DNA of 64,000 nt from Theristus sp. LFF4_11. Lineage: Eukaryota; Nematoda; Chromadorea; Monhysterida; Xyalidae. The DNA lies in the NCBI GenBank assembly GCA_030248135.1, contig JASANC010003005.1:159052-223051 (forward strand), written 5' to 3'. The notes beneath the pieces were generated by a model that was given only the letters and a program-made list of their open reading frames with translations, was not told the origin of the DNA and did not search any database. Positions 24,725 through 36,800 of this stretch are shown here, in pieces. Position numbers and translations under genes: made by a program. How positions within the stretch are numbered: position 1 is the first letter of the stretch; every line of letters begins with the position of its first letter.

Positions 24725-24807
24725 GGCATTCATGAAACACTTTATTGACCGCGTAGCTATGTTTTAACACAATTACGCGTCACCGAATACTGCTTCATGA
24801 ATGCCGC
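24725..24807. mobile_element. GGCATTCATGAAGCAGTATT mini-MITE, copy 1
   Basis: About 83 bp. The arms are ggcattcatgaaacac and ctgcttcatgaatgcc, around gcgtagct ... acgcgt. Copies at 25762-25836 and 42491-42580. In this copy the right arm contains the last codons and stop of the ABCA gene, and the left arm contains an AATAAA on the minus strand. Confidence 0.85.
24741..24746 (-). terminator. Poly(A) signal of the ABCA gene, inside a MITE
   Basis: AATAAA on the minus strand about 50 nt after the ABCA stop, within the mini-MITE. A second AATAAA lies at 24462-24467 (minus). Either could be used. Confidence 0.55.
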
Positions 24808-27800
24808 TTGACTTTTTGCCGTTCTACCTGGCTAAACGTGCTCGGACGAGCGACGAATCGCATCGTCGGATACTCGGCGGCAAGCTCACGCATCACTGTT
24901 CGCAGTCCGTGGAAAGCGGCGCCGTTTTTAGTGGACGTGTTCGAGTAGACGCACACGTAGGCCGCTTTCGGCGCTTCGTAGAGCACGGCGGACGCCGGCC
25001 AACGGCGACGCAGCTCTTGCAAGAGCGACGGCATTGTTGCTGTCGTTGGCTGGTTGCTGTTGGTCGCCAGTAAGACGGTGACGTGGAACGCTGGTCGTCG
25101 ACTGAAAAACAGTGCATGTCTGCGATGCGAGATGCGCCTAGTTCGACTATTCGTGACCGCGCGCACGTCGTGGTCGTGGCAATTTGCCTGCCACAGTCAC
25201 ACAGATCCGCTCTTTTGGTTTCGAGACGCAATGCTGTGCTCAGGAATCGGAAATCGCAATTTCAGAAATTGCGCGCGGCAATTGAGTTTTTTTTATTGCT
25301 TTAACTGTGCGGCTTTTGTCAGACCGTTCGACTTCTGTGCGTGCAAACTTTCTGGAAACGATCATTCGCTGCGACTTTTACAGAGCGAATCACAACGTGC
25401 AGCTTCAACACCAGCACTGCCACGGCGAATGCGTTTACTAAACAGCGTGACCTGCCATCAAGCAACCGTCCAACTACTAACTTCAGTTTCATCAGTTGCG
25501 TCGGCGTGGTCGTGATCACCTCGCGACCGCCGTGCATCAGCACGATCCGATGACAGAGCTGCTCGCAAAGTCGCATCGAGTGCGACGTGAACAAGATGGC
25601 GACGCCGTTCGCTAGCGCCCGTTGGCATCGTCGAATGACGAGCTGCATTGAGTGCGCGTCAAGACCAGCGCACGGTTCGTCCAGCAGCAGAATGGCCGGA
25701 CTGCCCAGCAGGGACACGGCCAGCGACAGGCGGCGTAGTGTGCCGCCGCTGCACATTAAGGTGCATTCATGAAGCAGTATTTAGTGACCGCATAGCTACA
25801 GCTACGCGTCACTAAATACTGCGTCATGAATGCCGCTTTACGATCATGGGTGGAAACGATTCGGTGACATACAGCAGGTTGCTTTGAACCTGTCGTCATC
25901 TTTTTTTGCGCAATATAGAGCTCGCGAAAGAAGAAAGAACGGAAGCTCGTGAAAAGATGTCCTATAGACTTATTATGATGGTTTTGGTGGTTTTGGATTC
26001 CAATTAAACTGATTCTTCTTATTCACTTCACAAAATTTCACGGGCTTTTTCTATTCTACTGAAAAAGATTGCAGGTTTAAAGAAACGTGCGGTAGTTGAA
26101 GAAACCAATTCCCCATATTACGCATTGTTCGGCGTATCTCTTCCAAAAAAATCACGGGCCCACAAAGTGCCTGATATGCTGTACAATTGCTGAGACGTAC
26201 CCGGAAACAATCCTCTCCATTACTCTGACCACTACAAATCAAACTCAACGGTTGTCGTTTTTTCTGTACCTGCATTGCGACACGATACTGTGCGCGAAAC
26301 TGGCCAGGTTGTACTCATCCAGGATGTGCTCCTCGAGCTGACGGATCGTTTCGTCGGCGTGTCCATGGAGGCGACAGTAGAAACGAACGGTTTCAATCAC
26401 CGTCAACTGACTGGCGGCGTTGTTCTGCTGGGGGCAGTAGCCGATTTGACCGGCCAACTTGCCGCTGAGCGTTCGCACCGTGTGCCTGCAACAGAAGCGA
26501 ATAATCTGCTCAACAGCTCGATGGTTTCGAACTGTTGCAGGATCGCAAGCATGGCCACAAACGAAAAAATGAGCTTTCGTGGACACACGCACCATACACC
26601 CTGAAAGTGCGTCTGAAACAGCCCCACACTCACACTCCTATTTTGAATTCCCCGAAGTACTTTTGAACAACCGTGGTTGTTTCACACACCGGTGCCTGTT
26701 CACATGTATGCGGCCGACGTCCAGATGCTGATAACCGGCAAGTATTTCGAAGAGTGTCGTCTTGCCACTGCCATTCATGCCGAGCAGACCAAGGCACTGA
26801 AATGTTCATTGAAATCGGCTGGAGAAGCGGAATTTTCAACAACAAAAGACCCCGTTGGACAGCTCAGAGAACCTCGCCGGCCGTTAGTTGAAAGTCGAAG
26901 CTATCCACTGCCGGCGGCTGCTGTGTCGAGTAGAATTTGGTGACGTTCTCAGCGACTAGCACTGCTTCAGTCGACGCATCGCGTGCTTGCGCGTCTTCGG
27001 TGGTAGCGGAGACCATTTTCATCCTGGCGATGATGAAATTATCCAATAATTGGAGCTGCCCGGAACGCAACATTCACAAGCTATTTTTTTTATTTTTTGT
27101 TCGCGCGCCGGTTCCGAAAACCATACGGTACCAAACACCGGGCGAAAACGGGCAATACTGCCCCGAGCCCAATTTACCCTCGGGGCTCTATTACCCAATT
27201 TACCCAATTCTAAGTTTTTTTCTTACCGAATATCCGGCCACCAGTCGAGCAACAGTCGAAAGCAGAACAACGCGAGCGTATGCGCGAACAGCGGCACCAG
27301 ACAGTAGTACACGTCGGCGAGTCGGTTCGGTACGCCCGGCAACGGCGACTGCTCGGCCAGGTCGTTGCGCATTTGAAAGTACGCCAGTTCCATCAGGCCG
27401 CTGCACAGCGCGTGGATGGGCATGAACGTGAATATGGCCGAGCTGATGCGTAGTGCCGATTCGAAGCCCTGCGTTCGAATAATTCAGTGTAAATGATGCG
27501 GAATGTGTAATTTCAGCAGCATTTCTTCGATGTGAGATGAACAGGAAAACTGTGTGATTATTGTCAAAATGTCAGTGTTCTTTCGCAGTGAATTTCAAGC
27601 GGACTTGCCGGGGGGAGGGGGTCTTGGGAGAAATGGGTGTCTTATTGTGAAAAATATACGCCCCACGGAGTCACAGATTGATTTTGAACGCGAATTCGAT
27701 CAATTTGGCGTTCGACTCACTGAGATGAATCGAAAGATTTTGAGGAAACCACTCCAGACGACTGCGATCGCGCCGCAGACGGTGGTGACGCCGAAGATCG

Positions 27801-30800
27801 TGATGTAGGCGGTGCTCGCTTCCGTGAAGAATTCCGACGCGCAGTAAACCACCAGATGCGCAGTCATCCTGGAGTGTTTTTTTTCACATCGGGAGCACCA
27901 CATGGGATGCAATTATTATGGGGAATCATCAGCCGATCGTTTGGTGGTCACGTGATGCATGCTTTCTGTACAGAAAGACAGACTCCGACAGACGACGCTC
28001 CACAGCAATGCCTGCATAGAAACGCATGCATCACGTGACCACCAACCAATCAGCTCATTCCCTATTATTAAGAGTGTTCGACTGTACCAATGTTTGCATA
28101 TCCCGACTGCGCATACGATGATACGCAGCGATATAATTGTAACAACTGTTTAAAAAAAAGTCTGGAAAATCGGAACGAAATACCTACCCATACAGCGACA
28201 ATATGGCGACTGTGAACAACAGGTTGGTCGCGTTCGTGAACGGCCACACGGACGCCGTGTAGAGCAACGCGATGCCGAACAGCACCGACGCGACGTAGAC
28301 GGACATGTCCCAGAGCAACTGACAGCCCCAGTACATCAGTGGGCCGACACCGGCCAGCTGTTGCACGCAGCGCTCCTTGCGGATGCGTTCCTGCGCACAC
28401 ACGTCAGTGGTTGGGTTTTTTCTCACAGAAAATCGATAAAAAACGCAACATTCATTCATGAATCCGCTGACCTCGACGACGTAGAGGCCGGCGGCGGTCG
28501 CGATTGCGGTGTACGAGATGCACAGCACAAAGGCGACGCCGATGTTCGCGGTTTTTCGAGCGCTGAAGCAGGTTTCTTTTCGAGAATTATGATAACTTTT
28601 AAGACGAAAACGCCATTTCGTTTTCTGTCCGCACGCACAAACGTCGTTCTAAATCACGTGCGCAAACAAATCGTGTCCGTAGTGCATTAAGATAGCACAG
28701 ACGATACGATTTCTAAATCGCGTGGTCATTTTTTAAGTGTCGCGTCCGTGCGTACGCACGAAAAATTACATAATTGCTAAATCCGCCTTCAGACAATCCA
28801 AACTATCAAAGACCGGCCTGTCGTCACTCACAGATCATCTTCGGAGATCAGATCCGAGTAATCGTAGATCGGCTGCGAATACGTGCGTATCGTTCGGTCG
28901 CGTTTCTTCGAGGCGTCCGACAGAAGCGAGTCTGCAGCGACTCCGTAGAACGCCGGCAACGAATGGATGGCCATCGGCTCGAACCAGACGACCAACGTGT
29001 CGTTCGTGTCGACGCTGACACCGCCGAATCTGTGCATTGAAATCGGAGGTGTCTCGACGCTCGCTCTCATTCGCACACCGATGGTCACCGCTCGTGGCCT
29101 GGTGGTAGCGCTTTAGACTCGTTGTCTGTGCGCTCGGAGGATCGAGCCCCGCCGAGGGGTGCACAGGCAGTTAATAACAGAGACAAACTCGATGGGCGCC
29201 TTACTCGGCGGCGTTCTGTACGCTTTTCTGGATTAGCCCTTGCTAAGAATATCGTCTAAAATCGCCAACAACAACAACCGAAATCAACAACAGTTGCTTT
29301 GAAAAAGCGCTCGAAACCAACCGACGTGACTTTTGCAGCGATCTTCTGGTGTTCTGCAAATACTCGAACAAATCGTTGAACGTCCACTGGTCATCCGAGT
29401 CGTTGTTGTTCAGTTGACTGATCAGGCCAGTGGTTTTGTCGTACGAAGAGCAGACATTCGCTGAGTTCGCTCCTTCTTCGCAAACCTGTGACAAGCGACC
29501 GATTGGTATAAGGATGCATCAAAATCATGTGGATCTAGTTGGTGAGCGGTGTTTTTCGTCCTGGGTACCTCGCCGCCGTATTTCGCACAGTGACAGCGGG
29601 GTATCGCGAAGGTGCGACTTTCGCAGGTGCTGTTTACTCGGAACAGATGCAGAGCACGTTCAAGTTGCCGCTGCTGCATGACGAAGGTCTCCTGGAGTTG
29701 ACGAATTTGGTTGTGCAACTTGAGAACACCTTTGTCACCCTCGTGGCCTGGTGGTAGTGCGTTAGACTACAGTCTGTGCGCTCGGGGGATCGAGCCCCGC
29801 CGAGGGGTGTATAGGCACTTAATGACAGAGAAAACTCGATGGGCGCCCTACTCAATGGCGTTCTGTACGCTTCTATGGGTTAGCCCTGGCTAAAAACATC
29901 GCCTAAAAATCACAACAACACAACAACAACAACAACAACCATCGTATAGCTTGCGCACCTGTGGCGGATTCATTGTGTAGATGCCAGGCGTTAGCAGCAG
30001 TTTATTTTGGCTGATTCTCGTCGGTAGACTCGGGCTGATCAAATTGATCAGAAATGTCGTGCACAGAAACAACAGCGGCAGCGCCATCATCGTCGTGAAT
30101 GTCTTCCACGAGCGTTGCGCATGAATGCGCTTCTGGAGATGTAGAAATGAAAATGAGAATGAAATCTTTGATGAAAAAAGCAGATTTTTTGATGAGAAGA
30201 AAGATGCAACTTTACTTTCATCAGTAATGCCGTCGCCCGCCGCCAACACAACTGCCGGCTGGTCGGACTTGTCGACTCCAGCGTTTCTGGAATGCAACCG
30301 ATTGCTTCTGTTGCCGCTGGTTTCGGTGCCTCCAGCCGACTGGACGTGCTGCTACTGCCGCAGACGCTAAATGTCTCCGTCGAGGTCAACACATCCTCTG
30401 CAGGCTCCACGAAGGTCGATGCGTCCGTGAGCGAGGCCGTTTGCTCATCGACTGCTTCGTAAGCATCGTTCTTGAGCAGAGTCTGGTGTGATATGGCGGT
30501 TTTCTTTTGGTTCCGTTCAGTTTTTCTCTTCGCTTCCAGTTGTTGTTGTTGTTTTCGCATGGAAAACTCACCGATTGAAGGATGTTGCCGTCTCCATTGC
30601 GATCGACCATGTCATCGACGGTGCATGTTCCAACCAGTCTACCCTGAAGACAATGTGTTTTTTTTGGATTTTGACAGAAATTATTACAATAATGAGCGGA
30701 AAGTTCGTTGATAGGCTTGTTCTCATAACCGTGTGCGATGGTTTTTTCTAAAGTCGACTTGAAAGTAAAAGCGCGATGCACCTGATTCATGACAGCGATT

Positions 30801-33800
30801 GTATCTGCAAGCAGCTCTGCCTCCTCCATATGATGAGTGCACAGCAGAACCGTTCGACCAATCGATGCAGTTTGAATAATGCCGAACACCTGTGTTCCAC
30901 ACAGAAGGGCAAGCATTATTGCAGAATTGTAAACACATTGTAGTTGTAATATTTGTAAAATTCTGAATTAAAATGTAGTGTCTTTTCTTTTAGTTCTGCG
31001 ACTCATTGCATGTGCAAACGTCGAAAGGTAATCAGGTTCACGCTTGGATGCTGCAATTCAAAATAGCTCTGGTGACTCAACCGTACAGTGGCGGCCAAAA
31101 GTGTTGGAACGCTGCGCGCATGTGTGCGCGTGTGTTGCGCGTGTGTATCATCAGCCTTACAAACGCTAGTATAAGAATCCCATGTTAATTTTTTATGTTT
31201 TTGGGATTACTGAGTGTATCTAGTACACTATCCGCAGGGTTTTTTCGCTGAAGCATACATTTATTTGACAGATACCGAACATTACAACACACCTCCATTT
31301 GGCAGTAAAACTGTTTCAAAATTAGTTGGCAAGAAAGCATGAGAGCAGTTCGTCAATTTAAAAAAAGCAAAGCTCGTACGTCATAGCGTGTCAGTGGGTC
31401 GACACCAGCGGTTGGCTCGTCCAGCACGCACAGCTCGGTGGGTGGCAATAGCGCCATGCTCAGGCAGAGGCGTCTTCGTTGGCCTCCTGACAGCCGACAG
31501 GCCAGCTTTGGCGCCTCGTTGCTCAAGCCGGACAAATTCAGCATCCTGTTTTAATGTCATACGACGTCATAGCTATTTTAATCATGCCCATTCGCGAGCG
31601 AAGCGGGAGCGGAGCGGACAGCGGATGCAGGCATAATATGGCCCGTCTGTCGCTCGCGCGTAAATTCCAAACTTACTTTGCCTCGCTCTGTGAACATAAA
31701 AGGAGCTGAGATTTTTTTCTGCGGCACACAGGCAGACAATCCACAGATACACTGTGTGCACCAGAAATTTTTTCGTGGTGATCTTCTACACACGCTGGGT
31801 GCGTATTTTATCAATTCTGAAAGTGAAAAAAATTATTCTTGTTTGCCCCTTTTTTCGACTATGTCATCAAATGTGTACGCAGTTTCAGCGATATAAAGAA
31901 ATTTCTGACTGTTATAAGAAAAACATTTTCTAGGGTAAAAATCTTCGGGATTTTCAAATTTCGCATTCATTTTTTTCTCCGATGCTTCCCAAGGTTTTAA
32001 ATTTAGCTTGTTTGTATAAAATTACAAAAAATGCTTATTTTGAGGTGTATTTGCGATTTCTGCGCGTGAAACAAACCGTTATTTGACAAATAAAACAATT
32101 TCTAGGGGTAACCAACAACGGAGAGTTTGAATTTGACCTTTATTTTTGAAAAAAGTCAAAGGAATAGCTGTTAAATAACCAAAGTCGTGACGATTTCGGG
32201 CAAATCGGCCGTGGAAATTGGCGAAATTGGTTCAAAAACAAAAAATGAGAAAGTGGTGTATTCCGGGGTAATTCAATGCGCTGATCACGGATTTTGGGTT
32301 AGTTTTCTTATGTGAGCAACTCTATATACTGAATCGTGACGATTTCGGGCGAATCGGCCGTGGAAATTGGCGAAATCGGTCCCAAAACAAAAAATGAGCA
32401 AGTGGTGTATTCCGGGGTAATTCAATGCGCTGATCACGGATTTTGGGTTAGTTTTCTTATGTGAGCAACTCTATATACTGAATCGTGACGATTTCGGGCG
32501 AATCGGCCGTGGAAATTGGCGAAATCGGTCCCAAAACAAAAAATGAGAAACTGGTGTTTTCCAGTATAATTCAATGCGCTGATTACGGATTTTGGATTAG
32601 TTTTCTTATGTGAGCAACTCTAGATACTGAATCGTGACGATTTTGGGCGAATCGGCCGTGGAAATTGGCGAAATCGGTCCAAAAACAAAAAATGAGAAAA
32701 CGGTGTTTTCCAGTATAATTCAATGCGCTGATTACGGATTTTGGGTTAGTTTTTTATGTGAGCAACTCTAGATACTGAATCGTCACGATTTCGGGCGAAT
32801 CGGCCGTGGAAATTGGCGAAATCGGTCCAGAAACGAAAAACAAGAAAAGGGTGTTTCCCAGGGTAATTCAATACGGTGATCACGGATTTTGGATTAGTTT
32901 TTTTATGTGAGCAACTCTAGATACTGAATCGTGACGATTTCGGGCGAATCGGCCGTGGAAATTGGCGAAATCGGTCCAAAAACAAAAAATGAGAAAACGG
33001 TGTTTTCCAGTATAATTCAATGCGCTGATTACGGATTTTGGGTTAGTTTTCTTATGTGAGCAACTCTAGATACTGAATCGTGACGATTTCGGGCGAATCG
33101 GCCGTGGAATTTGGCGAAATCGGTCCAGAAACGAAAAACAAGAAAAGGGTGTTTCCCAGGGTAATTCAATACGGTGATCACGGATTTTGGGTTAGTTTTT
33201 TTATGTGAGCAACTCTAGATACTGAATCGTGACGATTTCGGGCGAACCGCCGTGGAAACTAGCGAAATCGGTCCAAATGCAAAAAACAAGAAAACTGTGT
33301 TGTCCATGGTAATTCATTGCGCCGATGACGTGTTTTGGGTCAGTTTTCTTATGTGAGCAACTCTAGGTACTAAATCGTGACGAGTCGGGCGAATCGGCCG
33401 TAGAAATAGCAAAGGCGAAATCGGCCCAAAAAACGAAAAATGAAAAACCTCAGTTATCCGGGGTTTAGAAGAATGTGTGACCAACGAGATGTGAATTTGG
33501 TCCGACCTTCGGGACTTATTTAAAAGTCAGAATATTATCTAAAAATGCGGGAGACGCATATAAAAGGAGGAATATGGCTTTGTGTAAGCAGTGAGAGACT
33601 TGGCTCGACAACTCTTTTCAAGTCTCTGATGTGGTACACACGGATACAAGTACATAAGAGCCATATTTTTGCGCCGTTTATTCATTATTTCAGTTGCACA
33701 TGTACTTTGTAGACGATTAAAACTTTAACATTTGCGGTATTTCGGGCATTTAACGACCACTAAAACCACTAAAATAACGATCAGACTTCCCAGATCGCTG

Positions 33801-36800
33801 ATACTGGTTTGCCCAGGACAAAGTTATCGCAGAGGCATTGGGGAACGCAAGGTCCCTTTTTATGGCAAAGGCAACGACTCACGGGACAGTTTATCCTGCC
33901 ACTAGAGTTTGGCAAAAAGGGTGAAAATCAACGGAAGACAACACCTTTTTGTCGCTGGTGCTGGTGTGCACACAGTGATACGTACGGTATGGCCGAATAA
34001 ATGAGGCAGTCCATCAAGGCGAGATCAGCCGCAGACTAGGAGTTGTCTTTTTCAAAAAAAAGCCAACATAATTCTTAGTCATGTGTAGAAGGGATAAAAA
34101 ATGAAATGAAGAGCGCGGATAATCCATTAGTTAAAAAAAACGCGTCAAATTTAGCACACAATTGGGTTTCTGAATGTCTTTTTTCTTTCATTCAAAATTC
34201 GCGCGCTCCTTGCACCCTGAAAAAAGCTGCCATGTTTAACCGGCCATACCGTACGTTAGCAACGATAAAACCATATGAAGCAATGTCTTGCAGTCTCTGA
34301 TTTTTCTATTTTTGCACAGAATTAACAGATTCTTGATTTACAGAAGTTCTGCACAGAATTTGCACAGAATTTCGCTCATGATGTGATTTCGGACTAAACT
34401 GTAAAGGACAGTCAAAAAATAATTTTAAAACTTTTTTACGCTTTTCAGCAAAACAAACGCGGCGCAAAAATATTACTCTTATGTACTTGTATCCGTGTGT
34501 ACCACATCAGAGACTTGAAAAGAGTTGTCGAGCCAAGTCTCTCACTGCTTACACAAAGCCATATTCCTCCTTTTATATGCGTCTCCCGCATTTTTAGATA
34601 ATAGTTTTAATAGCAAACTCATACGACGTCAACCACAGCTTTGTGGAATCTCATGCACATCGCATTTGACAAGTGCAATTGAAAAGTAGTTACTTGTTGA
34701 TTTCGGCTTCCGGCGAGACGGTCTCCTTCAATTCGCTCATCATATCCAGGTGCTCCAACACGGTAAGCCTATGGAACACTGGACATTTGGTTTGATTACA
34801 GTTTCTTATCAGTTGATATTTGGTTTGTTATGGTGGCTTGATGCGACGATGGCTTCTGCTTAGGTTCAGGCTTAAACTTAGGTTCAGGCGTAGGCTTAGG
34901 TTTACACATAGGCTTGCTGAAATGAAACGCACTTCTCAAATACGACGTTGTTCTGGGGACAATAGCCGATTGAAAGACGTTCGCGACTGTTTCGAAATCG
35001 AACGAAACCAGACGTTGGCTGCGTGAAACCGGCCAGCAAGTTCCTGTGGCCAACAAAGTGGACGATACATGAACGGACAGTTTTTGTGATGACATGAAGT
35101 TGAAAACCACACTGACATGGCTGTGGATTTGCCGGAGCCATTGCGTCCCAGGAGTACGGTAACGGAATTGGCCGGAAGAGACAACGTCAGATTGCCAACG
35201 GCGGCCGCACGTTGGCTCGGAAAGATTTTGGTCACGTTTTCGTATCGACAGCAGAATTCACCGGCCGCTTCACTGTTTTCTGCTTGCGGATCGTTTTTCT
35301 CCGACTTTACGAAAATGCCCCTCATCGCTTGCGGCATTTGCGTCGCTTGTGGCCACGGGAATACGCGATTTTGTTGTGCTTTATTGCAGAGCATTGTTTC
35401 GTCGAGAACTGAAATTGAAAGCAACTGTGAACCAATTACGTTGAATCATAAACGCTGTGTACAATAACCACACACAGTCTAACTCAATAACATATCCAGC
35501 TGATTGGTTGGTGAACGTGATGCATGCCATTCTGTGCAAACTCAAACTCAACGTCGCGCAGCAATTCATGCACAGAATGCATGCATCACGTGCCTCACCG
35601 ACCAATCAGCTAGTGGATGTGTTATTATACTGTATAACCACTGACACATATAACTATTATTGTCAAAACGGCAACAAAAAACAGACTTCGTCTGAACAAG
35701 TATATCATTGCGCTCAGTGCGGCGTACAACAACCACTGCAGAACGACGGTGACCAGAACGGAGCCGAGGTTGAAGCGGGCGTCTTCGACGCTCCACGGTG
35801 ACTGCCACAGGATACTCCAGTCGACGCCGAAGTTGTCCTCCTCCCACGTGGCGACGAACAGCATCGCCCACGCTAAGCCGGACGGAACTGGCAGGCACTG
35901 TGTGGAAATGTGGATCGAAAGCGTTTAAAAAATTGAAGACAATTTTGAAGTCAGCAAAAATGTGTGTCGAAGTGAAAACTGCGAAGAACGAGGCGTACCG
36001 TAGTCCAGAGGAAATAGACGCCGTACACGTAAACCAATCGGGTGTCGGTGGTCGCCAGTTGCACGAGAAAATACGGCAAGTACAGCACTACAAAGGAGGA
36101 GGACGCGGCGAATGCGGCCTGCTTGGACGATGAGAACAGCTGGATGAACACTTGGCTGCAAACAGACAAGAAGTTACGTCTGGGGTGACAAAAGTTGGAA
36201 AACTAACTCAAAGAAAACAACGGATGACAAAAGTTGGCAAACTAACTCAAAGAACTCAAAACCGATCAGTGGACACCGATCTCACCTGGAAACAATCAGT
36301 GAGACGTTCGTCAACAGCAGAATGAACAGCAACAGCGAGTAGGACGCTAGCGGCAAAATGTAGCCGAACTTCAGTACCAGCGTTATCAGTAGGCTGTTGA
36401 GTGCCAGAATTATCGAATTGTTGATCAACCATGCGCACCAGTGGACGCCGGGAAGCAGCCCGGAGGCTGTCAGGACCTGTGCATCGAATGAACCTTGGCT
36501 ATGTTCGCTATGTGTCTTGCTTTACTAATCTGGAAACTGAATTTCCTTGTGCTTATGCCTGACACTTAACAATGCGTCGAATAAAATCAATCAATCAATC
36601 AATCAATCATGAACCTTGTTGTACTGGTATCATAAACAACGAGTGTCTTGCTACATGACTGAGCATGTGTGTCTCTGCAATTACCTTCAACATGCCGCTT
36701 TCGCACGGCTGCAAGTAACTGCGAACGAGGAAGCCGGTGTGCAACATCCACGCCATTGGTATCAACATTGGCAGCCAATATTTCAGGTGCTCCAGAAACC

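Noticed and set aside
29734..29810. tRNA gene suggested by A-box- and B-box-like motifs.
   Set aside because: It does not fold as a full cloverleaf by eye and is followed by the same unrelated body and CAA tail in several copies, so it is a SINE head.
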